Of a DNA stretch of 64,000 bases, positions 34,177 to 44,558 are shown one piece after another (within the stretch, counting starts at the first letter, position 1; each line of letters opens with the position of its first letter). Below the pieces are notes generated by a model, which did no database searches, was not told the DNA's origin, and worked only from the letters and a program-made list of their open reading frames with translations. The stretch comes from Marinobacterium iners (lineage in GTDB: Bacteria; Pseudomonadota; Gammaproteobacteria; Pseudomonadales; Balneatricaceae). The DNA lies in the NCBI RefSeq assembly GCF_017310015.1, contig NZ_CP022297.1, positions 3,906,001-3,970,000 on the forward strand, read 5' to 3'. The position numbers and the translations under genes were made by a program.

Positions 34177-35166
34177 TCAGTTATCTCCCGGTTCGATCTC
34201 GTTCAGGTGACGCGTGACCGCAAGCCATGACCCGGTAAGCCCCAGCAGTGCAGCCGTTGCCAACAGGCTCAGCGTCCCGACCAATCCCAGCCCTCTGACT
34301 TCAAACCGGTTCAGATACAGATCGGCCAGGGCCTGCGCCGGTGCGGTCAGCATCAGCAGCGCCAGCTGTACCAGCAGCCAGGCCAGCAGGCCTCCGATCA
34401 GTCCGTACCAAAAACCACTGTACAGGAAAGGCCGACGTACCCAAGCATCGGTCGCCCCAACCAGCTTACTGACGATGATCTCGTCACGGCGGCTCTCGAT
34501 GGTCATGCGCACGGTATTGCCCACCACCAGCAGAACCGCCATTGCAAGCAGGCCGCCAAGGACATAGCTGCCGCGCTTGGCCAGGGCGATGATCGCATTG
34601 AGGCGCTGCACCCACTCCATATCCAGCTGAGCTTCATTCACGCCCGGCAACGCCTGCAGTTCGGCCTGCAGCAGCGGCAGCTGGACCGGGTCACTGGACA
34701 GGGGCGTCACCATGATTACCGCCGGCAGAGGGTTGTGATCAAAATAGTCCAGCAGGTCGGCAAAGGCAGTATAACTGCGGAAATCCTCAAGCCCCTTGTC
34801 CCGGCTGATCAGCTCAACCGAGCTCAAATCATCCCGCAGCAACAGCTCACGACTGAAACTGTCGATCGACTGATCACTCAACTCGGTCTGCATGTACAGG
34901 GCAATTCGTGGCTCCGGGTCCCAGCCTGAGGTCAGCGTCTGCAGGTTGCTCAGTGCCGTAAACAAAAACCCCGGCAGTGCCAGTGCAATCGCCAGTACCG
35001 CCAGTGTCATCAACGAAGCCACCGGTGTCTGCCGCAAACGCACCAGTGCCTGACGCGCTACAAGTGCATGATGGCGCCGCCAACTGCGGCTGCGGTCGGC
35101 AAACTGAATACGGTGCTGCTGCGCACCGCGTCGAGGGGGCTGGGCCTGTGTTTCTTTTCTAGCCAT
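34177..35166 (-). CDS. ftsX: Cell division protein FtsX
   Basis: A 329-residue inner-membrane protein with four helices (near residues 55-75, 200-220, 250-272 and 300-320) and a periplasmic domain after the first. FtsX with FtsE forms an ABC-like complex at the septum that activates murein hydrolysis through EnvC, a homologue of which is encoded in this window at 62.4-63.5 kb. The N-terminus is basic and Gln/Arg-rich. It overlaps ftsE by 8 bases. Confidence 0.93.
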   Translation of the reverse strand: MARKETQAQPPRRGAQQHRIQFADRSRSWRRHHALVARQALVRLRQTPVASLMTLAVLAIALALPGFLFTALSNLQTLTSGWDPEPRIALYMQTELSDQSIDSFSRELLLRDDLSSVELISRDKGLEDFRSYTAFADLLDYFDHNPLPAVIMVTPLSSDPVQLPLLQAELQALPGVNEAQLDMEWVQRLNAIIALAKRGSYVLGGLLAMAVLLVVGNTVRMTIESRRDEIIVSKLVGATDAWVRRPFLYSGFWYGLIGGLLAWLLVQLALLMLTAPAQALADLYLNRFEVRGLGLVGTLSLLATAALLGLTGSWLAVTRHLNEIEPGDN

Positions 35167-35824
35167 CTGCCACCAGCCTGCCGTTTCTGAGTGTGAGCAT
35201 GCGATGTTTCATCCGGTTGATCAGCGACAGATCATGGCTGGCAATCAGAACAGTGGTTCCCACCTGATTGAACTGGCCAAACAGGCGCATGATATCTTCC
35301 GACAGTTGTGGGTCCAGGTTACCGGTGGGCTCATCCGCCAGCAGCAGCCGGGGCTTGTGCACAATTGCACGGGCAATGCCCACTCGCTGCTGTTCACCGG
35401 TCGATAGCGTGATCGGATTGTGTTTTTCTCGTGCCAGTAACCCAACCTTGTCCAGTGCCGCCCTGACACGACGGGCCGCATCGGCGGGGTCATAGCCGCT
35501 GATCTGGAGCGGCAGTGCCACGTTGTCAAAGATCGAACGGTCAAACAGCAGGTGGTGATTCTGGAACACCACACCGATCTGGCGCAGCAGATAGGGGATC
35601 TGCGAGCGGTGCAGCCGGGACAGGTCCTGTTGTCCCACCCAGATCTGACCTCGACTGGGCCGCTCCATCAGCATGATCAACCTCAGCAGGGTGCTTTTGC
35701 CCGCCCCTGAATGCCCGGTGAGAAACGCCATCTCGCCGGACTCCAGTTCGAAGTCCAGGTTGAGCAGGGCGTCCTGACCACTGGCATAGCGTTTGGAAAC
35801 GTTACTGAACCGGATAGCTGCCAT
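35159..35824 (-). CDS. ftsE: Cell division ATP-binding protein FtsE
   Basis: A 221-residue ABC ATPase with Walker A GHSGAGKST, Q-loop VVFQNHHLL, signature LSTGEQQRVGIARA, Walker B LLLADEP and H-loop ASHDLSL. It pairs with FtsX at the division ring. It follows ftsY by 9 bases and overlaps ftsX, so ftsYEX is one operon as in E. coli. Confidence 0.96.
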   Translation of the reverse strand: MAAIRFSNVSKRYASGQDALLNLDFELESGEMAFLTGHSGAGKSTLLRLIMLMERPSRGQIWVGQQDLSRLHRSQIPYLLRQIGVVFQNHHLLFDRSIFDNVALPLQISGYDPADAARRVRAALDKVGLLAREKHNPITLSTGEQQRVGIARAIVHKPRLLLADEPTGNLDPQLSEDIMRLFGQFNQVGTTVLIASHDLSLINRMKHRMLTLRNGRLVADG

Positions 35825-35833
35825 CGCGAAATC

Positions 35834-37375
35834 TCAATCGAACAAAGCGTGTACGAACTCGTCCGCTTCAAATGGGCGCAGATCATCGACTTGCTCACCC
35901 ACGCCGATAAATCGGATCGGCAGGCCAAACTGCTTGGCGATGGCGAAGATGATGCCACCCTTGGCGGTACCATCAAGCTTGGTCAACGTGATACCGGTCA
36001 CGCCCACCGACTCCTTGAACTGCTTGGCTTGGCTGATGGCGTTCTGACCAGTACCGGCATCCAGCACCAGCATCACTTCATGCGGAGCATCAGGGTCGAG
36101 CTTCTGCATCACGCGTACCACCTTCTGCAACTCTTGCATCAGGTTATCCTTGTTTTGCAGTCGACCCGCCGTATCCGCGATCAGCACATCGACTCCCTTG
36201 GACTGAGCGGACTGCAACGCATCAAAGATCACTGACGCGGAATCGGCACCGGTGTGCTGAGCAACCACTGGAACACTGTTGCGTTCACCCCATACCTGCA
36301 GCTGCTCCACGGCAGCAGCGCGGAAGGTATCGCCCGCAGCCAGCATCACCGACTTGCCTTCAGTCTGATACTTTTTCGCCAGCTTGCCGATGGTGGTGGT
36401 CTTGCCTACGCCATTGACACCAACCATCAGGATGACAGCCGGTTTCTTCTCTGGCAGACGCAACGGATGCTCAACACCACCGAGCAGCTCTCCCAGTTCC
36501 TGCTTGAGCGCCTCTTTCAGGGCTTCGGCATCCTTCAGCTGCTTGCGCTCGACGCGATCCGTCAGACGCTCGATGATTTCGGTGGTGGCTTCAACGCCAA
36601 TATCCGCCATCAGAAGGGTGGTTTCGATCTCTTCGAGCAGGTCGTCATCAATTTCCTTGGCACCGAGAAACAGATCACCCAGCTGCTCGGTCAAGTTCGC
36701 TTTGGTACGGCTAAGGCCAGACTTGATGCGATCAAACAGGCGCTTTTTCTGCTGTTCGGGTGCTTCTGCCGCCAGCTTTGCTGCTTCGGCAGCCTCAGCG
36801 GCCTGACGCTCTTCTTCGGCCTGCATTTCCGCTTGCGCTTGCGCAGCCCGCTCAGCTGCCGCCTGGCGCTCGGCCTCGGCGGCGACTTCTGCAGCCTTCC
36901 GAGCAGCTTCTTCCGCCTGACGAGCCACTGCTTCAGCTTCCTGCTGACGCGCAACTTCACGTGCCTGTCGAGCCGCCTCCTCTTCTGCCTTGAGCGCCAC
37001 CTCTGCAGCAGCCTGCTCTGCCTGCTGTTTGGCCTCCGCTTCGGCCTTCTCGGCCGCACGGCGCTCAGCCTCTGCAGCCGCCTCGGCAGCAGCCTGTTCT
37101 TTTGCTACCTGCTGTTCAGCCTTTTGACGCTCGGCCTTTTCAGCCGCTTCGGCCTCACGCTTCGCAACCTTCTCGGCTTCTGCCACTTCGGCGGCACGGG
37201 TCTCTTCAATCCTGCGCTGAGCATCCGCCTGAGCCTGCTGCTCCAGCCGTTGCGTGCGGCGTTTTGAAACCTGAGCAATCACCAGTACCAAAACGACCAG
37301 AAAAACCCCTGCAATCCAGGGCAAAGTGGCAGGGTCAAGACCGCGATCGGCCATCCAGGTGTAGAGCGCTTCCAT
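35834..37375 (-). CDS. ftsY: Signal recognition particle receptor FtsY
   Basis: A 513-residue GTPase that docks SRP-bound ribosomes at the membrane. The C-terminal NG domain (from about residue 215) has GVNGVGKTTTIGKLA, DTFRAAAVEQL, ADTAGRLQNKDNLM, LTKLDGTAKGG and GVGEQVDDL. The N-terminal part is unusual: a hydrophobic segment at about residues 20-38 (LPWIAGVFLVVLVLVIAQV), then about 160 residues of Ala/Glu/Lys/Arg-rich helix. ATG 37375 starts the segment sensibly. A longer upstream frame reads into the divergent promoter region and was not used. Confidence 0.93.
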   Translation of the reverse strand: MEALYTWMADRGLDPATLPWIAGVFLVVLVLVIAQVSKRRTQRLEQQAQADAQRRIEETRAAEVAEAEKVAKREAEAAEKAERQKAEQQVAKEQAAAEAAAEAERRAAEKAEAEAKQQAEQAAAEVALKAEEEAARQAREVARQQEAEAVARQAEEAARKAAEVAAEAERQAAAERAAQAQAEMQAEEERQAAEAAEAAKLAAEAPEQQKKRLFDRIKSGLSRTKANLTEQLGDLFLGAKEIDDDLLEEIETTLLMADIGVEATTEIIERLTDRVERKQLKDAEALKEALKQELGELLGGVEHPLRLPEKKPAVILMVGVNGVGKTTTIGKLAKKYQTEGKSVMLAAGDTFRAAAVEQLQVWGERNSVPVVAQHTGADSASVIFDALQSAQSKGVDVLIADTAGRLQNKDNLMQELQKVVRVMQKLDPDAPHEVMLVLDAGTGQNAISQAKQFKESVGVTGITLTKLDGTAKGGIIFAIAKQFGLPIRFIGVGEQVDDLRPFEADEFVHALFD

Positions 37376-37398
37376 AGTCTGTAATATCCACCGTAACA

Positions 37399-37413
37399 GC
37401 CCGTCTGACGGGC
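37399..37413. repeat. 15-base palindrome between ftsY and the M16-like gene
   Basis: GCCCGTC-T-GACGGGC is a perfect 7-base inverted repeat around one base in the 109-base divergent region. With so short a centre it cannot form a good hairpin, so an operator is more likely than a terminator. Confidence 0.35.
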
Positions 37414-37484
37414 ATGAATGAAACGAATCAACAAGGCTGGCTATCTTAGCACAGAGCCAACGCCGACAAACCCGGAGATGCATG

Positions 37485-38684
37485 ATGGAAAGCAAATCCC
37501 GCCGTTCAGCCCTGTTAAGCCGGGGCCAGCTGCGACTGCTGATCTGGGTCCTGCCGGTTGTTATCCTGTTGCTGTCCCTGTTGGGACCAGAATCACAGCC
37601 AGAAGCTGTCATCAGTGCCGACTCGGATCGGCGTATCTATCAGCAGGTAATCCCACAGCAGACACTGTTCCGCCTGCACCTGATCGCTCCGCACCCACCC
37701 GCACTCGACGCCAGTACCCAGCTGCGACAGCGTCTGATCACACAGGCCTGCATCATGCGCCTGCAAAAACCGGATGAGCTGGGTGACTGGCTGTCAGCTC
37801 AGGGCTGGGAGGTACAGGTGCAGTCGAATGCCGGCTACCGGTTGCTGCAGCTGAAAAGCGGCAGACCCTTTGCCGATAGTGACGTGCGACAACTGCTGCA
37901 GCAACTGCAAACACCTCCCACAGTTGACTGGTCGGCGCTGTTGCAGCGTACCCAGGCCGAACAGTACATGATGAGGCAGAATGCAGAGGTCTGGCTGGCC
38001 AGTCCACCTTCAAGCAATGAGCACCTTTCGCTGGATCCGCTGGCTGATTATGCACGGCAGCTGCAGCCGTCAGACTGGCGAATAACCCTGACCGGGCCTA
38101 AATACCAGTCATTGTCGTCCGTCATATTTGACCCGGCACCATCATCGGCACCCTTTGAGGATTTGATGCTGAGCCCGAAGCCGCTGCCGGTTACGCCAGC
38201 CGCAGACGCCCAGCTACAGCTGCACCGCTGGACTTTGCCTCAGGTGAAATCGATACAGGACTTCGCACAACTGCTGTTGGGGCGGGAGCTGGTTGTCCAG
38301 CCGCTTTCACGATGGTTGAAACAGCAACTGGCAGACGCACCCGCTCATCAGGCCGGGTACAGCCTGCGCTGGGAAGCGACTCAAAGCGGTGGGCTCGTGA
38401 CATTACTGCTGCAAGGCGAACAGTGGCCCGAGATCCCTGCCTGGCTGCCACAGCAGCTACAGCCAGAAAATGTGGAAACAGCACGCCAGACCCTGCTGAA
38501 ACAGCTGGAGGGCAATACTGGGCAGCAGCAATGGATGGACCTGCTGGCCCTGTATCAACTGCCTCCGGACAGCCTGCAGCGCTTGCCCACACAGCTGGAA
38601 GTACTGGAATTGTCCGCCATGCAGCAGTGGTTGCAGTCACAGCTGCTGTCTGATTACTATCACACCCTTTCTCTGCCGCACTAA
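37485..38684 (+). CDS. Degenerate M16-peptidase-like membrane-anchored protein (uncertain)
   Basis: A 399-residue protein with an N-terminal membrane helix or signal anchor (LRLLIWVLPVVILLLSLLG, about residues 17-35) and a Gln/Leu-rich remainder. No zinc motif HxxEH is present. In related bacteria M16 (pitrilysin-like) peptidases lie between ftsY and rsmD, and this gene has the size of one M16 unit. I therefore infer a diverged, inactive relative, but no direct family motif supports it. Two ATGs are available; 37485 has better spacing from GGAG. rsmD follows after 18 bases. Confidence 0.5.
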   Translation: MESKSRRSALLSRGQLRLLIWVLPVVILLLSLLGPESQPEAVISADSDRRIYQQVIPQQTLFRLHLIAPHPPALDASTQLRQRLITQACIMRLQKPDELGDWLSAQGWEVQVQSNAGYRLLQLKSGRPFADSDVRQLLQQLQTPPTVDWSALLQRTQAEQYMMRQNAEVWLASPPSSNEHLSLDPLADYARQLQPSDWRITLTGPKYQSLSSVIFDPAPSSAPFEDLMLSPKPLPVTPAADAQLQLHRWTLPQVKSIQDFAQLLLGRELVVQPLSRWLKQQLADAPAHQAGYSLRWEATQSGGLVTLLLQGEQWPEIPAWLPQQLQPENVETARQTLLKQLEGNTGQQQWMDLLALYQLPPDSLQRLPTQLEVLELSAMQQWLQSQLLSDYYHTLSLPH

Positions 38685-38702
38685 ATTTCAAGGACTCTGC
38701 CC

Positions 38703-39320
38703 ATGCCGCGCCGCAACAACCACCGCCCACAAAAAACCAGAGTTACCGATACATCCACGGTGCGTATCATTGGCGGTGAATGGCGCGGACGCAAACTGAA
38801 TTTTCCCGAAATAGAAGGACTGAGGCCAACACCGGATCGAGTCAGAGAAACCCTGTTCAACTGGCTGCAGGGCTACCTGCCGGGGGCACGCTGCCTGGAC
38901 CTTTTCAGCGGCAGCGGCGCGCTGGGCATCGAGGCTCTGTCTCGGGGTGCCGCCTCGGTAACCTTTGTGGATCAGGCCACGGAAGTGGTGAGTCAACTTA
39001 GAAGCAATATCAATCTGCTCAAGGCGCAAAACGCCGAGATCATCGCCGCATCGGCTCTCGACTGGCTCGACAGGCGCCAGCCGGATCAGGAACCCCGCTA
39101 CGACCTGGTATTCATGGACCCGCCCTTTCACAAGGGGCTGGTGGCACCAATCTGTGAAATGCTGGAACGTCGCAGCCTGCTGCGTGAAGAAGCGATGATT
39201 TATATTGAGACGGAAAAATCGCTGACACTGGATACATTGCCGGCCAATTGGGTTATACACCGGGAAAAAGCTGCCGGCCAAGTCGCCTATCGTCTATTTG
39301 TAAGGCAGCCCAGCGAATAG
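38703..39320 (+). CDS. rsmD: 16S rRNA (guanine(966)-N2)-methyltransferase RsmD
   Basis: A 205-residue SAM-dependent enzyme methylating G966 of 16S rRNA. It has IIGGEWRGRKLNFP near the start, RPTPDRVRETLFNWL, the SAM loop CLDLFSGSGALGIEALSRG and the catalytic motif MDPPFHKG. A basic N-terminal tail (PRRNNHRPQ) may help bind RNA. Its last 27 bases overlap the tetR-type gene on the opposite strand. Confidence 0.95.
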   Translation: MPRRNNHRPQKTRVTDTSTVRIIGGEWRGRKLNFPEIEGLRPTPDRVRETLFNWLQGYLPGARCLDLFSGSGALGIEALSRGAASVTFVDQATEVVSQLRSNINLLKAQNAEIIAASALDWLDRRQPDQEPRYDLVFMDPPFHKGLVAPICEMLERRSLLREEAMIYIETEKSLTLDTLPANWVIHREKAAGQVAYRLFVRQPSE

Positions 39321-39911
39321 CAGCTCTACCAGCTGCTCCCCTCGCGCCTTAAGGCCAAAGCTGCGACTGGTTCTTAACCATTCATGCAGCAAGCCGTTCA
39401 TGGCCTGTTGCAAGGTGAAGGCAAGCTCGACAGGGTCTGGCTTTTTTCTGAGCTGCTTCTGCTTGCGTGCCTGTTTCAGAAATCGGCGCAGCTGGTCAAG
39501 CCACAGTTCACGATTCTGTTCCAGAGAGTCAGACAAAGGCTTCAGGTCATTACACAGCACCACCGGCTGATAGAACACTCGATACAGGGCACATGCCTCG
39601 GCATCCTGCTCAAATCCGTCCAACACGCCAAGCAGATACAGCTTCAGGGCCGCCAGCGCATCCTGTTGCAGCGCCTGACACTGCTCCAGCCAGACCGGCT
39701 CGAACGGCAGCATCCAGGCATGGTGGATCTGCTGCAGCAGATCAGCTCGATTGCGAAAATGCCAATACAAGGCTCCGTGGGTCACGCCCGCTACCTGTGC
39801 AATCTGCTTCAAGGTTGTGGCTTCAACCCCCTGTTCACTGAACAGCTTCAGCCCCGTTGCCAGCAGCTGCTGCCGCGTCTGTTCCGCTTCTTCCCGTGTA
39901 CGCCTGGCCAT
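39294..39911 (-). CDS. TetR/AcrR family transcriptional repressor
   Basis: A 205-residue regulator. The N-terminal helix-turn-helix (TTLKQIAQVAGVTHGALYWHFRNRADLL, residues about 30-57) and the AcrR-like C-terminal ligand domain with LYRVFYQPVVLC and ALQQAMNGLLHEWL fit the AcrR/TtgR group that controls efflux pumps. No pump gene is adjacent. ATG 39911 starts the typical MARRTREEAEQTR; a longer start at 39935 would add eight residues. It is divergent from coaD. Confidence 0.85.
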   Translation of the reverse strand: MARRTREEAEQTRQQLLATGLKLFSEQGVEATTLKQIAQVAGVTHGALYWHFRNRADLLQQIHHAWMLPFEPVWLEQCQALQQDALAALKLYLLGVLDGFEQDAEACALYRVFYQPVVLCNDLKPLSDSLEQNRELWLDQLRRFLKQARKQKQLRKKPDPVELAFTLQQAMNGLLHEWLRTSRSFGLKARGEQLVELLFAGLPYK

Positions 39912-40030
39912 GGTCGTTGTACCGCTCCCTAACACTTTTACATTTGAGGGGGTATGGATAACAAGCTAACCTAAGTGTAGTCGTACTGGCACGCAAGCCG
40001 GTTACGAAGGGTTTAACAAAAGCGTCATAA

Positions 40031-40059
40031 TTGACATGGACGTATATAACCCTTAAAAA
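40031..40059 (+). promoter_or_regulatory. Candidate sigma-70 promoter of coaD
   Basis: A perfect -35 TTGACA (40031-40036) is followed after 17 bases by TAAAAA (40054-40059), a 4-of-6 match to the -10. The 275-base gap between the TetR gene and coaD is very AT-rich here. It also holds an inverted repeat AAAAAGGT...ACCTTTTT (40061-40087) that may overlap the start of transcription. Confidence 0.4.
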
Positions 40060-40060
40060 T

Positions 40061-40087
40061 AAAAAGGTGAATTTTAATAACCTTTTT
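40061..40087. repeat. AT-rich inverted repeat upstream of coaD
   Basis: AAAAAGGT (40061-40068) and ACCTTTTT (40080-40087) are perfect inverse copies separated by 11 AT-rich bases. A second small palindrome, ATAAC-N6-GTTAT (40077-40092), overlaps it. Such sites between a TetR gene and a divergent gene are candidate operators, but I have no family match. Confidence 0.35.
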
Positions 40088-40186
40088 GTTATCTATCATT
40101 CCTCTAATCTATTTGTGTGCCCCCCGCAATTGGGCTAACATCCGCTCGAACAGTGTTGCCACATGATGCAAAGGTCAGCAACCGAT

Positions 40187-40669
40187 ATGAATACGGCGAT
40201 CTATCCAGGCACCTTCGACCCGATCACCAATGGCCACTCCGATCTGGTTGGGCGCGCTTCGCGTCTGTTTGACCGGGTTGTGGTGGCTGTAGCCGCCAGC
40301 CCCAAGAAAAAACCGTTGCTGTCTTTGGATGAGCGGGTTGAACTGGCCAAAACCGCGCTGTCCCACCTGCCCAATGTGGAGGTGATCGGCTTCGATTGTC
40401 TGCTGGCAAATCTGGTCCGCGATCAACAGGCCAACATTATCCTGCGCGGACTGCGAGCCGTATCCGACTTCGAATACGAGTTTCAGCTGGCCAACATGAA
40501 CCGCAAGCTGGCCCCTCAGGCTGAAAGCCTGTTCCTGACACCGGCGGAGCATCTATCCTATATCTCTTCCACCTTGATCCGCGAGATTGCGGCACTGGGT
40601 GGCGATGTGGATCAGTTTGTACACCCGGCGGTTGCCAGTGCACTGAAGCAGCACCAGAGCCAGAAATAA
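40187..40669 (+). CDS. coaD: Phosphopantetheine adenylyltransferase CoaD
   Basis: A 160-residue enzyme of the nucleotidyltransferase fold that makes dephospho-CoA from phosphopantetheine and ATP. It has IYPGTFDPITNGHSDLV with the TxGH-type motif, ILRGLRAVSDFEYEFQLANMN and the ATP-binding YISSTLIREIA. ATG 40187 gives the standard length; an earlier ATG at 40163 would add eight residues. coaBC, an earlier step of the same pathway, is at 56.4 kb in this window. Confidence 0.96.
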   Translation: MNTAIYPGTFDPITNGHSDLVGRASRLFDRVVVAVAASPKKKPLLSLDERVELAKTALSHLPNVEVIGFDCLLANLVRDQQANIILRGLRAVSDFEYEFQLANMNRKLAPQAESLFLTPAEHLSYISSTLIREIAALGGDVDQFVHPAVASALKQHQSQK

Positions 40670-40701
40670 CGAACCTGTCAGAGCGAGTGAGGTAGCCAGT
40701 C

Positions 40702-40950
40702 ATGGCATTGATGATTACTGACGAATGCATCAACTGTGATGTATGCGAGCCGGAATGCCCCAACGAGGCAATCTCTCCGGGTGATGAAATTTACGAAATC
40801 GACCCGGGCAAGTGCACAGAGTGTGTCGGTCACTATGACACGCCGCAGTGCGTTGAAGTATGCCCGGTTGACTGTATTCCGAAAGATCCGGACCACGTCG
40901 AAACCGAAGACATGCTGATGGACAAGTACCACAAACTGACCGGCAACTGA
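40702..40950 (+). CDS. 2[4Fe-4S] ferredoxin (YfhL type)
   Basis: An 82-residue ferredoxin. The first cluster motif is CINCDVCEPECPNEAI and the second is CTECVGHYDTPQCVEVCPVDCI, with the extra spacing typical of the YfhL/AlvIn-type ferredoxins, and a C-terminal helical tail of about 20 residues. It lies 32 bases after coaD, an arrangement shared with pseudomonads. Its electron partner is not known from this sequence. Confidence 0.93.
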   Translation: MALMITDECINCDVCEPECPNEAISPGDEIYEIDPGKCTECVGHYDTPQCVEVCPVDCIPKDPDHVETEDMLMDKYHKLTGN

Positions 40951-40962
40951 GGTCAGGTGCAG

Positions 40963-41018
40963 GGCGTGAGTTCATACACGCCAGCAGCATTGTTTACAGC
41001 CGGATTTCGGTCCGGCTG
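40963..41018. terminator. Two hairpins between convergent ferredoxin and DUF501 genes
   Basis: GGCGTG/CACGCC (40963-40982) is a short stem just after the ferredoxin stop. CAGCCGGA/TCCGGCTG (40997-41018) is a perfect 8-base-pair stem inside the last codons of the DUF501 gene. Neither has a U-tract; they may act as a two-sided transcription barrier. Confidence 0.4.
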
Positions 41019-41516
41019 AGTTCAAATTCCTGCTCCAGCCTTTCACCGATTACGTTGTCCCCTTCCGCCAGCCAGTGTGCATACTGCATGTGCAGGCAGC
41101 GTACCTTGTCCCACTGTGCAATACCGCCAATGCCATAGCGGGTATACAGCTCGGCAAGCCCCTTTTCCTCTATGCGCGCCCGATCTTCCGGTCGCATCAA
41201 CGCCTGCCGACGCTCCACATAGCGCTGCTGCTGGGCGTAAAAGGCCTCGCGCAGTGTTTCATTCTGCTGCAGCTCTTCCTCGATCTGTTTGACCCAACCA
41301 TTCGCCTCAATGCGACTGATCGCCACATCCAGGTCCTTCGAGCTGAGCCAGTAGAGCGTCGGGAAAGGGGTATCCCCCAGCAGGCTGCGCATCTGCAATA
41401 CCAGCGGAATACCCGTTTCTGTCTGGCAGGCGATCGCTTCAATCCCTCGAGGCGTGCGTCCGATCTGGCGCTCAATCAGCAGCAGCTGTTCCGGGGTCGG
41501 TTGCGTTCGGGTGGTA

Positions 41517-41530
<14 letters not shown>
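40994..41530 (-). CDS. DUF501 family protein
   Basis: A 178-residue soluble protein with the family layout: IERQIGRTPRGIEAIACQTE near the start, TPFPTLYWLSSKDLDVAISRIEANG in the middle, a charged helix, and YGIGGIAQWDKVRCLHMQYAHWLA near the end. The function is unknown. The first bases overlap the end of recG by 14 bases, so the two are translated from one message. Confidence 0.85.
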
Positions 41531-43588
<2,058 letters not shown>

Positions 43589-43592
<4 letters not shown>

Positions 43593-44509
43593 GCTTTACC
43601 CTTGTCCTTGCTGACCTTGACGCTGCAATGATTAATTGCTTCCACCAGCACATCGATCGCCTGAGGTCTGGGGAAGCTGGCTCGCCAGGCCACTGCCACC
43701 GTACGCATCGGCTGGGGCTGCTTGAAGGGCCTGACTTCAATCAGTTCAGTAGTGGGGTGATTTTCGATGGCTGACAGCGGCAACACGCTGGTTCCCAGCC
43801 CAGACGCCACCATCATGCGGATGGTTTCCAGCGAGCTGCCTTCGGTGACTGTATGCTGATCATGAAAGGACTGGTTCAGCGTCGGACAGGCTTCCAATAC
43901 CTGATCACGGAAGCAATGCCCTTCACCCAGCAACAGCATGCGAATTTCATTCATCTGTCGAGAGTCGATCTCCTGCTGTCCGGCCAACTCATGCCCCTTG
44001 GGCATTACCATCATAAACGGCTCATCATAGAGCGGACGCGTCAGCACATCAGACTCGTGGAACGGCAGTGCAACGATGATCGCATCCAGTTCACCGTTGC
44101 GAATTTTGGTACGCAAGTTCTCGGTAAAATTCTCTTCGATATACAGCGGCATGTTGGGTGCCAACCGTTGAATCTGCGGGATCAGCTGCGGAAACAGGTA
44201 AGGGCCGATGGTGTAGATGGCACCAATGCGAAGAGGACTGGCCAACTGGTCCTTGCCTTCACGCGCCAGCTCTCGCACCGCTTCGGCCTGCTCCAGAACA
44301 GTCTGGGCCTGACGGACCACCTTCTCGCCCACCGGGGTCACCCGCACGGCATTCTTGCTGCGTTCGAACAGCGCAACCCCCAGTTCTTCCTCAAGCTTCT
44401 TGACTGCAATCGACAGTGTCGGCTGGCTGACAAAACAGCGCTCGGCGGCATGGCCAAAGTGCTGCTCCTGGGCCAGAGTGACAATATATCGAAGCTCCGT
44501 CAGCGTCAT
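43589..44509 (-). CDS. oxyR: Hydrogen peroxide sensor/regulator OxyR
   Basis: A 306-residue LysR-type regulator. The N-terminal helix-turn-helix (HFGHAAERCFVSQPTLSIAVKKLE region) is followed by the redox domain containing both conserved cysteines in GEGHCFRDQVLEAC (C199 and C208 equivalents). Their disulfide formation activates transcription of catalase and peroxiredoxin genes. None of those targets is adjacent. Co-transcription with recG is suggested by the 4-base overlap. Confidence 0.95.
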
Positions 44510-44558
44510 CGGCGCGTACCTCTGTTAGGATGAACGTAAATCAATGAGTGGGGTAGTC

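Noticed and set aside
39912..39960. AcrR-type operator next to the TetR gene
   Set aside because: TACATTT followed by GTATG resembles fragments of known AcrR operators, but the symmetry is too poor to call.
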